From contig JANXVP010000461.1 of assembly GCA_025351615.1 (NCBI GenBank), positions 1 through 27,233 of the forward strand: DNA of 27,233 nt, in the 5' to 3' direction. This DNA comes from Ramlibacter sp. Lineage in GTDB: Bacteria; Pseudomonadota; Gammaproteobacteria; Burkholderiales; Burkholderiaceae_C. Under the pieces are notes generated by a model. It was given only the letters and a program-made list of their open reading frames with translations. It had not been told where the DNA came from and ran no database searches. The position numbers and the translations under genes are program-made. Positions 17,777 to 24,800 of the stretch are shown piece by piece. Position 1 is the stretch's first letter. Each line of letters begins with the position of its first letter.

Positions 17777-18376
17777 ATGCCTGCCGACGAGACGACCATC
17801 AACCTGACGCACCATTTCCTGATCGCGATGCCGGGTCTCGAAGACGAAGCCTTCGCCAAAAGCGTCGTTTACCTGTGCGAGCACAGCGCCCGGGGCGCTC
17901 TTGGACTGGTGATCAACAAGCCCAGCGACATCAACCTGCAGGGCCTGTTCGACAAGGTCGAACTGCCGCTGCGGCGGGACGACCTGATGGGTATTCCGGT
18001 GTTTCACGGGGGACCAGTGCATACCGAGCGTGGTTTCGTGCTGCACGAGGCGCTCTTCGCGGGCGATGCCGCGCCGTCGGAGCCGGTGTATGCGGCCACG
18101 ATGACCATTCCCGGCGGGCTCGAGATGACCACCTCCAAGGACGTGCTGGAGGCGATGGCCACCGGCTCCGGTCCGCGCAAGGTGCTGGTGTCGCTGGGCT
18201 ACTCTGCCTGGGGCGAGGGCCAGCTCGAATCCGAACTGGCCGAGAACAGTTGGCTCACGGTCAGTGCCGACCCAGTCGTGATCTTCGACACCCCGGTCGA
18301 ACAGCGCTATGCGAAGGCGCTTTCCCTGCTGGGCCTTGAGGCCTGGATGCTTTCGCCGGTTGCGGGTCACGCATGA
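17777..18376 (+). CDS. yqgE: YqgE/AlgH family protein (UPF0301)
   Basis: 199 residues. The family signatures are LTHHFLIAMPGLEDEAFAKSV (about 10-30), VYLCEHSARGALGLVINKP (about 31-49), the central GIPVFHGGPVHTERGFVLH (about 75-93) and SLGYSAWGEGQLESELAENSWL (about 138-159). YqgE/AlgH proteins are cytosolic, of known fold but uncertain biochemical role; the name algH derives from an alginate-related phenotype in Pseudomonas. It heads a run yqgE-ruvX-pyrR-pyrB-pyrC' in which every junction overlaps (ATGA at 18373 with ruvX), so the genes are very likely translated from one message. Confidence 0.93.
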   Translation: MPADETTINLTHHFLIAMPGLEDEAFAKSVVYLCEHSARGALGLVINKPSDINLQGLFDKVELPLRRDDLMGIPVFHGGPVHTERGFVLHEALFAGDAAPSEPVYAATMTIPGGLEMTTSKDVLEAMATGSGPRKVLVSLGYSAWGEGQLESELAENSWLTVSADPVVIFDTPVEQRYAKALSLLGLEAWMLSPVAGHA

Positions 18377-18789
18377 GCCTGACGGCCATGCCTGAAATCC
18401 CCGACCACCTCCAATCTTTCCTGGCTTTTGATTTTGGCGCCAAGCGCACCGGCGTTGCCGTCGGCAATCGCCTGCTGCGGGCGGCCACCCCACAAGCCAC
18501 CATCCGTGCCGACGGCGATGCCCGGCTGTCGCAGGTCGAAGCGCGGGTGCGTGAGTGGCAGCCGGATGCGCTGGTCGTCGGCGTGCCCTTTCATCCTGAC
18601 GGCGCCAGCCACGACAATACCGCGCGGGCGAAAAAATTCGCGCGGCAGTTGCGCGGCCGCACCCGGTTGCCGGTTTACGAAGTGGACGAGCGTTACAGCA
18701 CCACGGAAGCGCTGGCCGGTGGAGCCGTCGATCCGGACGCAGGTGCGGCGTGTGTCATCCTGGAACAATTCCTCAGGAGCCTGCCGTGA
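18373..18789 (+). CDS. ruvX: RuvX/YqgF RNase H-fold nuclease (putative Holliday junction resolvase)
   Basis: 138 residues, RNase H-like fold. The first catalytic Asp is D20 in [17 protein letters not shown] (17-33). [11 protein letters not shown] and [14 protein letters not shown] follow, the latter carrying the conserved D-E-R-x-S/T-T signature, then [13 protein letters not shown], the last acidic site. The family (YqgF) is implicated in pre-16S rRNA 5'-end maturation in E. coli and in Holliday-junction resolution. An alternative start at M6 is possible. It overlaps yqgE (ATGA) and pyrR (GTGA at 18786-18789). Confidence 0.92.
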   Translation: MSLTAMPEIPDHLQSFLAFDFGAKRTGVAVGNRLLRAATPQATIRADGDARLSQVEARVREWQPDALVVGVPFHPDGASHDNTARAKKFARQLRGRTRLPVYEVDERYSTTEALAGGAVDPDAGAACVILEQFLRSLP

Positions 18790-19316
18790 CCACCCCGAGC
18801 CGAGCCGCTCCGGCCGCGGGGGCCTTGTTGCTGGACGCCGAGGCGCTGTACCGGGAGCTGCAGCGTGGAGTGGAGCAGCTGCGCACGCCACAGACGCGCC
18901 TGGTCGGCATCACGTCGGGCGGCGCATGGCTGGCCGGGCGTCTGCACATCGACCTGGGCCTGTCGGGCACGGCGGGCGTGATTTCATCGGTCATGCACAG
19001 GGACGACTTCGCCAAGCGCGGTCTCTCGGGCGCGGGCCAGCAGACCCAGCTCGATTTCGACGTCAACGATTCGCACCTCATCCTGCTGGACGACGTGCTG
19101 TACACCGGCCGCACCATCCGCGCGGTGCTCAACGAGCTGTTCGACTACGGCCGTCCCGCCAGCGTGCAACTGGCGGTATTGGTGGATCGTGGCGGCCGCG
19201 AGCTGCCGGTGCAAGCCGGCTTCGCGGCGGCCCGGGTGACTTTGCCGGCGTCGCAGTCGCTCGAACTGGCGCGCGACAGCGCGGGCAGGTTCAGCTTCAA
19301 GCTGGAGGAAGCGTGA
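18786..19316 (+). CDS. pyrR: PyrR-family phosphoribosyltransferase (pyr operon regulator / uracil phosphoribosyltransferase)
   Basis: 176 residues from GTG 18786, which overlaps the ruvX TGA; AGGAG lies nine bases upstream of it. A type I phosphoribosyltransferase with the PRPP loop [18 protein letters not shown] (about 99-116), followed by [30 protein letters not shown], a stretch close to Bacillus PyrR. In Firmicutes PyrR binds pyr mRNA and controls attenuation, and has weak UPRTase activity. In this Gram-negative setting no attenuator is visible before pyrB, where the genes overlap directly, so an RNA-binding role here is unproven. The gene order pyrR-pyrB-pyrC' matches that known from Pseudomonas. 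Confidence 0.9.
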   Translation: MTTPSRAAPAAGALLLDAEALYRELQRGVEQLRTPQTRLVGITSGGAWLAGRLHIDLGLSGTAGVISSVMHRDDFAKRGLSGAGQQTQLDFDVNDSHLILLDDVLYTGRTIRAVLNELFDYGRPASVQLAVLVDRGGRELPVQAGFAAARVTLPASQSLELARDSAGRFSFKLEEA

Positions 19317-20284
19317 TGCTCTACAAACGCAATCCGCAGCTGAATAAGAACGGGGAGCTGATCCACCTGCTCTCGGTCGAGGGCCTGCCGCGCGACATTG
19401 TCACCCACATCCTGGACACCGCCTCGAGCTTTGCCAGCGTGAGCGATCGCGAGGTCAAGAAGGTCCCGCTGCTGCGGGGCAAGAGCGTGTTCAACCTGTT
19501 TTTCGAGAACTCCACCCGCACGCGGACCACCTTCGAAATCGCGGCCACGCGACTGTCGGCCGACGTGATCAACCTGGACATCGCGCGTTCGTCGGCGTCC
19601 AAGGGCGAGTCGCTGCTGGATACCATCGCCAACCTGTCGGCGATGGCGGCCGACCTGTTCGTCGTGCGCCACGGCGAGTCCGGTGCGCCTTACCTGATTG
19701 CCCGGCATGTGGCGCCGCATGTCCATGTGATCAATGCCGGCGACGGTCGCCACGCCCATCCGACCCAGGGCCTGCTGGACATGTACACCATCCGTCACTA
19801 CAAGAAAGACTTCTCGGGCCTGACGGTGGCGATCGTCGGCGACGTGCTGCACTCGCGCGTGGCCCGCTCCGACATCCACGCGCTGACGACGCTTGGTTGC
19901 GCCGAAGTGCGCGTTGTCGGTCCCAAGACCCTGGTCCCCGACGATATGGCGCAGATGGGCGTGCGGGTGTGCCATACGCTGCAAGAGGGCATCAAGGACT
20001 GCGACGTGGTGATCATGCTCAGGCTGCAGAATGAACGCATGAGCGGCGCGTTGCTGCCTTCCGCGCAGGAATTCTTCAAGAACTTCGGGCTCACCGAAGA
20101 GAAGCTGCAGCTGGCCAAACGCGACGCCATCGTGATGCATCCCGGCCCGATCAACCGGGGCGTGGAGATCGACTCCGCGGTGGTGGACGGCAAGCAGAGC
20201 GTCATCCTTCCGCAAGTGACCTTCGGCATCGCGGTGCGCATGGCGGTGATGAGCATCGTCGCCGGCAACGAGGCGTCAGCATGA
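19316..20284 (+). CDS. pyrB: Aspartate carbamoyltransferase catalytic subunit
   Basis: 322 residues; ATG 19316 overlaps the pyrR stop (TGATG). It forms N-carbamoyl-aspartate from carbamoyl phosphate and aspartate, the committed pyrimidine step. Carbamoyl-phosphate loop [12 protein letters not shown] (63-74), then [36 protein letters not shown] and the aspartate-side [12 protein letters not shown] near the C-terminus. No pyrI regulatory gene is adjacent. Instead pyrB overlaps a pseudo-dihydroorotase (pyrC', ATGA at 20281), consistent with a class A dodecameric ATCase of the Pseudomonas type. Confidence 0.97.
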   Translation: MLYKRNPQLNKNGELIHLLSVEGLPRDIVTHILDTASSFASVSDREVKKVPLLRGKSVFNLFFENSTRTRTTFEIAATRLSADVINLDIARSSASKGESLLDTIANLSAMAADLFVVRHGESGAPYLIARHVAPHVHVINAGDGRHAHPTQGLLDMYTIRHYKKDFSGLTVAIVGDVLHSRVARSDIHALTTLGCAEVRVVGPKTLVPDDMAQMGVRVCHTLQEGIKDCDVVIMLRLQNERMSGALLPSAQEFFKNFGLTEEKLQLAKRDAIVMHPGPINRGVEIDSAVVDGKQSVILPQVTFGIAVRMAVMSIVAGNEASA

Positions 20285-21585
20285 AGATCCTGATTCGAAA
20301 CGGCCGGGTGATCGACCCGGCTTCGGGCTTCGACGAGATCTGCGACGTCGCGATCGCGGCGGGGCGGATCATCGGCATCAAGGCGATTGCGCCCGGCTTT
20401 TCAGCGAGCCGCGTGATCGACGCCAGCGGCTGCATCGTCGCGCCGGGGTTGATCGATCTCGCGGCGCGGCTGCGCGAGCCGGGCCACGAGCACGAGGGCA
20501 TGCTCGAAAGCGAAATGGCGGCGGCGGTGGCCGGAGGCATTACGGCCCTGGTCTGCCCACCGGACACCGAGCCGGTCCTCGACGAGCCCGGGCTTGTTGA
20601 AATGCTCAAGATGCGGGCGGAGAAGCTGCACCGGGCGCGGGTGTTTCCGCTTGGTGCGCTCACCCGCAATCTCCAGGGTGAAGTGCTCACCGAGATGGCC
20701 GAACTGACCGAGGCTGGCTGCGTCGGGTTCAGCCAGGCCGAAGTGCCGCTGGCGAACACCCTGGTGCTGCAACGGGCGTTGCTTTACGCGGCGACCTTCG
20801 GCTACACCGTCTGGTTGCGGCCCCAGGAACTGCATCTGGGCCAGGGTGTGGCGGCCAGCGGCGCGCTGGCCACGCGGCTCGGACTGGCGGGGGTGCCGGT
20901 CGCGGCCGAGACGATCGCGCTGCACACCATTTTCGAACTGATGAAAGCGACCGGCGCTTGCGTTCACCTGTGCCGCATCAGCAGCGCAGCGGGGATCGAC
21001 CTGGTGCGGCAGGCGCGTAACGCCGGGCTGCCCGTGACCTGCGACGTCAGCATCAACTCGCTGCTGCTGACCGATACGGACATCGGTTTCTTCGACAGCC
21101 GCATGCGCCTGAACCCGCCCTTGCGCCAGCAACGGGATCGCGATGCCCTGCAGCGGGGGTTGGCCGACGGGACCGTCGACGCGCTGGTCTCCGACCACAC
21201 CCCGGTCGACGAAAACGCCAAGACCTTGCCCTTCGCCGAGGCGGAACCGGGGGCGACGGGCCTCGAGCTGTTGTTGTCGATTGCATTGAAGTGGGGGCGG
21301 GACGGCGACGTCGACCTGCGGCGCTCGCTCGCCATCGTCACCAGCGAGCCGGCGCGCGTGCTGGGCAGTGCGCTGGGCACGCTGCAAGCCAGCGTGGGCC
21401 GGCTGGTCGAAGGCGGTGTCGCCGACGTGTGCGTATTCGACCCCGATGCGACGTGGACCATCACCCCAGCCGCGTTGCGCAGCCAGGGAAAGCACACGCC
21501 GTTCTCGGGTTACGAAGTTCCTGGCCGTGTTCGCTGCACTATTGCCGCCGGGCTGGTCGCCTACGAAGGCCAGGCCCCGCGCTGA
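20281..21585 (+). CDS. pyrC': Dihydroorotase-like protein PyrC' (probably non-catalytic ATCase partner)
   Basis: 434 residues of amidohydrolase fold: [13 protein letters not shown] at the N-terminus, then [15 protein letters not shown] (54-68), [42 protein letters not shown] and a C-terminal [17 protein letters not shown]. Active dihydroorotases have D-x-H-x-H-x-R-E-P-G at the first metal site; here positions 61 and 63 are Ala and Arg instead of His. The usual N-T after M-P is also changed (CPPDTEP), and FSQAEV replaces the usual loop. It therefore most likely cannot bind the zinc pair. Pseudomonas PyrC' has the same kind of loss and serves as a structural subunit of ATCase. An active pyrC should lie elsewhere in the genome. 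Confidence 0.88.
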   Translation: MKILIRNGRVIDPASGFDEICDVAIAAGRIIGIKAIAPGFSASRVIDASGCIVAPGLIDLAARLREPGHEHEGMLESEMAAAVAGGITALVCPPDTEPVLDEPGLVEMLKMRAEKLHRARVFPLGALTRNLQGEVLTEMAELTEAGCVGFSQAEVPLANTLVLQRALLYAATFGYTVWLRPQELHLGQGVAASGALATRLGLAGVPVAAETIALHTIFELMKATGACVHLCRISSAAGIDLVRQARNAGLPVTCDVSINSLLLTDTDIGFFDSRMRLNPPLRQQRDRDALQRGLADGTVDALVSDHTPVDENAKTLPFAEAEPGATGLELLLSIALKWGRDGDVDLRRSLAIVTSEPARVLGSALGTLQASVGRLVEGGVADVCVFDPDATWTITPAALRSQGKHTPFSGYEVPGRVRCTIAAGLVAYEGQAPR

Positions 21586-21589
21586 CCGC

Positions 21590-22327
21590 ATGAACTCGCT
21601 GCGCGGCTGCTGGCGCCTTGGCCGTGCCCTTGGCGTCATTCTGGCTGGCTGGGCCACCGTTGTCTTGCTGTTCCCGCGCATGGGGGCTGCGCTGCAGGAA
21701 GTTCGGGTCCAGGCCTGGGCGCGGCAAATGCTCACGGTTCTGGGGATCGCCCTGGAACTGCGCGGCGACCCTCCTGCGCCGGGTCCCTTGCTGCTTGTCG
21801 CCAACCACATCTCATGGCTGGATATCCTGGTGATGCATGCGGCGCGGCATTGCCGCTTCGTGTCCAAGGCGGATGTCAAGCGCTGGCCGTTGATCGGCAC
21901 ACTGGCCACCGGCGGCGGCACGATCTACATCGAACGCGAGTCACGGCGCGATGCCATGCGGGTGGTTCACCGGATGGCCGCGCGCCTTGCAGCGGGCGAG
22001 ATCCTGGCAGTCTTCCCGGAGGGCACGACCAGCGACGGCGTGTCGCTGCTTCCATTTCACGGCAACCTGGTCCAGGCCGCCATCTCGGCCGGGGCGCCGG
22101 TGCAGCCGGTGGCCTTGCGGTTCATCGATGCAGCGACCGGTGAAACGAGCTTGACGCCTTGCTATATCGGGGACGACAGCCTGGTGGCGTCGCTCTGGCG
22201 CACTGTGAGCGGGCCGCCCGTCACCGCCATCGTGACCTATGGCGAACCGCAGCATGCGCAGGGCCGCGACCGGCGGCGCTGGGCACAGGACCTGCGCGCG
22301 AGCGTCGAACGGTTACGTCGGGACTGA
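21590..22327 (+). CDS. plsC: 1-acyl-sn-glycerol-3-phosphate acyltransferase (PlsC-like)
   Basis: 245 residues from ATG 21590, four bases after the pyrC' stop; the longer upstream frame overlaps pyrC' and is rejected. An N-terminal hydrophobic helix (about 11-30) anchors it to the inner membrane. The acyltransferase motif is NHISWLD (72-78; H73, D78, the HX4D catalytic pair). GGGTIYIERESRRDAM (motif II region) and VFPEGTTSDG (141-150, motif III) follow, then AGAPVQPVALRF (motif IV). It transfers an acyl chain to lysophosphatidic acid, or a related lysophospholipid, for phospholipid synthesis. It probably rides on the pyr operon transcript. The exact acceptor cannot be read from the sequence. 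Confidence 0.9.
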   Translation: MNSLRGCWRLGRALGVILAGWATVVLLFPRMGAALQEVRVQAWARQMLTVLGIALELRGDPPAPGPLLLVANHISWLDILVMHAARHCRFVSKADVKRWPLIGTLATGGGTIYIERESRRDAMRVVHRMAARLAAGEILAVFPEGTTSDGVSLLPFHGNLVQAAISAGAPVQPVALRFIDAATGETSLTPCYIGDDSLVASLWRTVSGPPVTAIVTYGEPQHAQGRDRRRWAQDLRASVERLRRD

Positions 22328-22385
22328 TGGATGCCGCAACCACGCCGGGAATTGCGCGCGCAACGCGACTCATCCGGCTTCAGGG

Positions 22386-22613
22386 TTATTCCGCAGGGTC
22401 AGGACGGCCTGAGGCCGCCTTGCGGAAGACGACTTCGCCGGTCGGCACAAACACCACCCGGATTTCCTGGCCGGAGGGTTTGGTGAAACTCTTGGCGGCA
22501 AGCGCCACTGCAAGTGCCCTGTCCCTGACCAGATAGTGCCCGGCTCCCGAAGCGGGCAGGAAGCGGCTTCCGAGCGGGTGGCTGCTTTCGATGCGGTAGT
22601 CGGCGGACGGCAT
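22386..22613 (-). CDS. Small hypothetical protein, 75 aa
   Basis: Read from ATG 22613 to TAA 22386-22388. The start is supported by AGAGGTGA directly upstream on the minus strand; an upstream ATG at 22685 would add residues with no such signal. The chain has a short beta-like pattern (GHYLVRDRALAVALAAKSF, then EIRVVFVPTGEVVFRK), suggesting a compact soluble domain. There are no cysteines, signal peptide or membrane segment, and I do not recognise the family. It lies convergent to plsC (58 bases between stops) and divergent from the KaiC-type operon, across the repeat-rich spacer. Confidence 0.65.
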   Translation of the reverse strand: MPSADYRIESSHPLGSRFLPASGAGHYLVRDRALAVALAAKSFTKPSGQEIRVVFVPTGEVVFRKAASGRPDPAE

Positions 22614-22687
22614 GGTCACCTCTGATTTGGTTGGATCCGGGCGTTGGCGTCTGTCATCCCGGCATTCAAATAGTAGGCCTCTCACAA

Positions 22688-22747
22688 GTCATGGCAATGA
22701 CCGTTACGGCATTTCCCGGTCACAACTGTAACGAGTTGAAATGCCGT
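22688..22747. repeat. Cluster of interleaved inverted repeats in the divergent spacer
   Basis: Four perfect dyads lie within 60 bases. GTCAT (22688-22692) pairs with ATGAC (22697-22701). CGTTAC (22702-22707) pairs with GTAACG (22728-22733). ACGGCATTTC (22706-22715) pairs with GAAATGCCGT (22738-22747). CAACT (22723-22727) pairs with AGTTG (22734-22738). They overlap, so they form alternatives rather than one stem. The position between the divergent 75-aa gene and the KaiC operon suggests an operator or RNA switch, but no protein is assignable. The rest of the 22614-22863 spacer shows no convincing promoter. Confidence 0.5.
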
Positions 22748-22863
22748 TGGGGTGACGTTAGTGAAGATGCCACCGCAATGTAAATCCCGTCTGTGCGGCG
22801 TCGCACATAGGAACAAAATCGTACTTTAGAAATATCGGGGTTCGCAGATTGCGAAGGGGTAGC

Positions 22864-23322
22864 ATGAAACTGGATCGGACATCCGACCAGCCTTTCATGG
22901 AAACGCAGGAAAGTCGCAAGCTTGCCGTCACCTTGCAGTATCTCGCTGCCCAAGGTGCCGACAGCGCGCAAATCACAGAGGCCATTGTTTCAACCTGGGT
23001 CGTGGTTGAAGCCGCGCTTCCTCCGGTCATCGGCAAGAAGGGCATCGCGGCGCTCTACACACGCAGCCTGTATCTGATCCGCGCTCGTTATCCCTGGCTG
23101 AGCGCAATCTTCGGTTCGGATGCGTCCATGGATTTGCCCCGGTTGCGAGCCGCGCTGGTCCAGCAGGAGAGCAGCAAGGCTGCAGCTGCAGGCGGCGCTC
23201 ATCTGCAGACGCTGTACGAGCTGCTGGACAGCCTGATCGGCCCGTCGCTGACCGGACAACTGCTTGGATCCGCGTGGGATAACTCGTTTGTCGCCTTCGC
23301 CGGAAAGGACATTTCGCAATGA
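22864..23322 (+). CDS. Unrecognised 152-aa protein, first gene of the KaiC-like operon
   Basis: Starts at ATG 22864 (MKLDRTSDQPFME) behind AAGGGG; an ATG at 22849 would add only five residues without a better signal. It is predicted by eye to be nearly all helical and soluble, with amphipathic helices such as ESRKLAVTLQYLAAQG, ITEAIVSTWVVVEAAL, LYTRSLYLIRARYPWL and LQTLYELLDSLIG, and an Ala-rich hinge (KAAAAGGA). There is no DNA-binding motif, membrane segment or metal site. I do not recognise the family; it does not look like KaiA or KaiB. Its stop overlaps the KaiC-like start (ATGA at 23319), so it is co-translated with the ATPase and is a candidate partner or regulator of it. Confidence 0.8.
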   Translation: MKLDRTSDQPFMETQESRKLAVTLQYLAAQGADSAQITEAIVSTWVVVEAALPPVIGKKGIAALYTRSLYLIRARYPWLSAIFGSDASMDLPRLRAALVQQESSKAAAAGGAHLQTLYELLDSLIGPSLTGQLLGSAWDNSFVAFAGKDISQ

Positions 23323-24800
23323 ACGACAAAGTCACCATCAACCGTTTGTCCACCGGGGTTCCCGGGCTCGACGAAATACTTGGCGGTGGATTGCCGGAGT
23401 TCTCGTTCAATCTCATCGCGGGGCCGCCGGGCTGTGGCAAGACCACCCTGGCGCACCAGATGATGTTCGCGCTGGCAACGCCCGAGCGGCCTGCGATTTA
23501 CTTCACGGTGCTGGGAGAACCGCCTTTGAAGATGCTGCGGTACCAGCAGCAGTTCGAGTTTTTCGACAGCGCCCAGGTCAACCGCTCGGTCCGCTTCATC
23601 AACCTGTCGGACGACGCGCTGGCGGGCAACCTCGACAACGTGCTCAACTGCATTGTCACCGAGGTGCAAACGCACAACCCGGCGCTGGTCTTCGTGGACT
23701 CGTTCCGTTCCGTGGTGCTCGCCAGCGAAACCGAGGGTGGCTCGAACAGCAACCTGCAGCATTTCGTGCAGCAGCTCGGGGTGCTGATGACGAGCTGGCA
23801 GGCCACCACTTTCCTGCTCGGCGAGTACTTTACCGAGAACGACGCCAACCCGGTGTTCACGGTGGCCGATGGACTGATCTGGCTGCGCCAGAGCGTGCAG
23901 GGCAACTCCATGGTGCGCAAGATGGAAATCATGAAAATGCGCGGCCAGGCGACGCTGCCGGGGCTGCACACCTTTCGCATCGGTGCTGCCGGCCTGATGG
24001 TGTTCGCGCCGGCACGGGTCGCGGTTTCGGCGCACGTCAATGAAATTCGGGTCCCGCCAGGCGCCCGTTTGCAGATGGGCGTGCCGCATCTGGACGAGAT
24101 GCTCGGCGGGGGCTTGCCACGCGGGCATTCGTTGCTGGTTGCAGGTCCTTCGGGGTCGGGCAAAAGCATTTTGGCCACTGCCTTCCTCGCCGAGGGTGCG
24201 CGCTGTGGCGAGACCGGCGTGATTGCTTTCTTCGAGCAGCGTCCGCATCGCGTGCGCGACGGTGTCATCCGCGGCCTGATCGAAAGCGGTCGCGTCGCCG
24301 AAGTGGACACCCAAGCGGCCGATCTGTCGATCGATGAGATCGTATTTGAGCTTTTAAACGAGATCCGCCGGCTCAAGGCGACCCGCGTCGTCATCGATTC
24401 CCTGTCGGGTTTCGAGCTCGTGCTGGCACCGACCTTTCGCGAGGATTTCAAGGAATCGCTGTTGCGCATGGTCGCCGCGCTGGAGCGCACAGGCGTGACG
24501 GTGTTGATGACGTCCGAACTGGAGGACCGCTACATTGATCTGCGCTTCAGCCCTTACGGCACGGCTTTCCTGACCGATGCGATCATTGTTCAGCGTTACA
24601 TCGAGCTCGGCAGCCGGCCGCGGCGCGTGATGGCAGTTGTGAAGATGCGGGGCAGCAAACATTCCAACGAACTGCGCGAATACACCATCGACGACAGCGG
24701 CCTTCAAATCGGTGAGATGCTGGCCGATCAGGAGGGACTGCTCGGCGGGCGACCGACGAGAAAAATTGGTGCGCAGGCTCCGCCGGATCATTCGTCGTGA
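23319..24800 (+). CDS. KaiC-like double RecA-domain ATPase
   Basis: 493 residues with two RecA/KaiC domains. Domain 1: GVPGLDEILGGGLPEFS (13-29), Walker A GPPGCGKT (35-42), a single glutamate E67 at the catalytic-Glu position (VLGEPP) and Walker B LVFVD (123-127). Domain 2: GVPHLDEMLGGGLPRG, Walker A GPSGSGKS (276-283), E306-Q307 in FFEQRP where KaiC has Glu-Glu, Walker B VVID (357-360), then KMRGSKHSNELREYTI (442-457). Length is close to cyanobacterial KaiC (519). From memory of KaiC, its phosphorylated Ser431/Thr432 correspond here to A416/F417, so clock-type autophosphorylation is doubtful. It probably forms a hexameric ATPase or kinase used in signalling. It overlaps the upstream 152-aa gene (ATGA) and the downstream kinase gene (GTGA). 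Confidence 0.9.
   Translation: MNDKVTINRLSTGVPGLDEILGGGLPEFSFNLIAGPPGCGKTTLAHQMMFALATPERPAIYFTVLGEPPLKMLRYQQQFEFFDSAQVNRSVRFINLSDDALAGNLDNVLNCIVTEVQTHNPALVFVDSFRSVVLASETEGGSNSNLQHFVQQLGVLMTSWQATTFLLGEYFTENDANPVFTVADGLIWLRQSVQGNSMVRKMEIMKMRGQATLPGLHTFRIGAAGLMVFAPARVAVSAHVNEIRVPPGARLQMGVPHLDEMLGGGLPRGHSLLVAGPSGSGKSILATAFLAEGARCGETGVIAFFEQRPHRVRDGVIRGLIESGRVAEVDTQAADLSIDEIVFELLNEIRRLKATRVVIDSLSGFELVLAPTFREDFKESLLRMVAALERTGVTVLMTSELEDRYIDLRFSPYGTAFLTDAIIVQRYIELGSRPRRVMAVVKMRGSKHSNELREYTIDDSGLQIGEMLADQEGLLGGRPTRKIGAQAPPDHSS

Noticed and set aside
22352..22363. Twelve-base palindrome TTGCGCGCGCAA after plsC
   Set aside because: Low-complexity CG repeat without loop or T-tract; could be chance in a GC-rich genome.
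23319..24800. Naming the ATPase kaiC and calling the locus a circadian clock
   Set aside because: No KaiA/KaiB is present and the phospho-site residues appear changed; only KaiC-like is supported.
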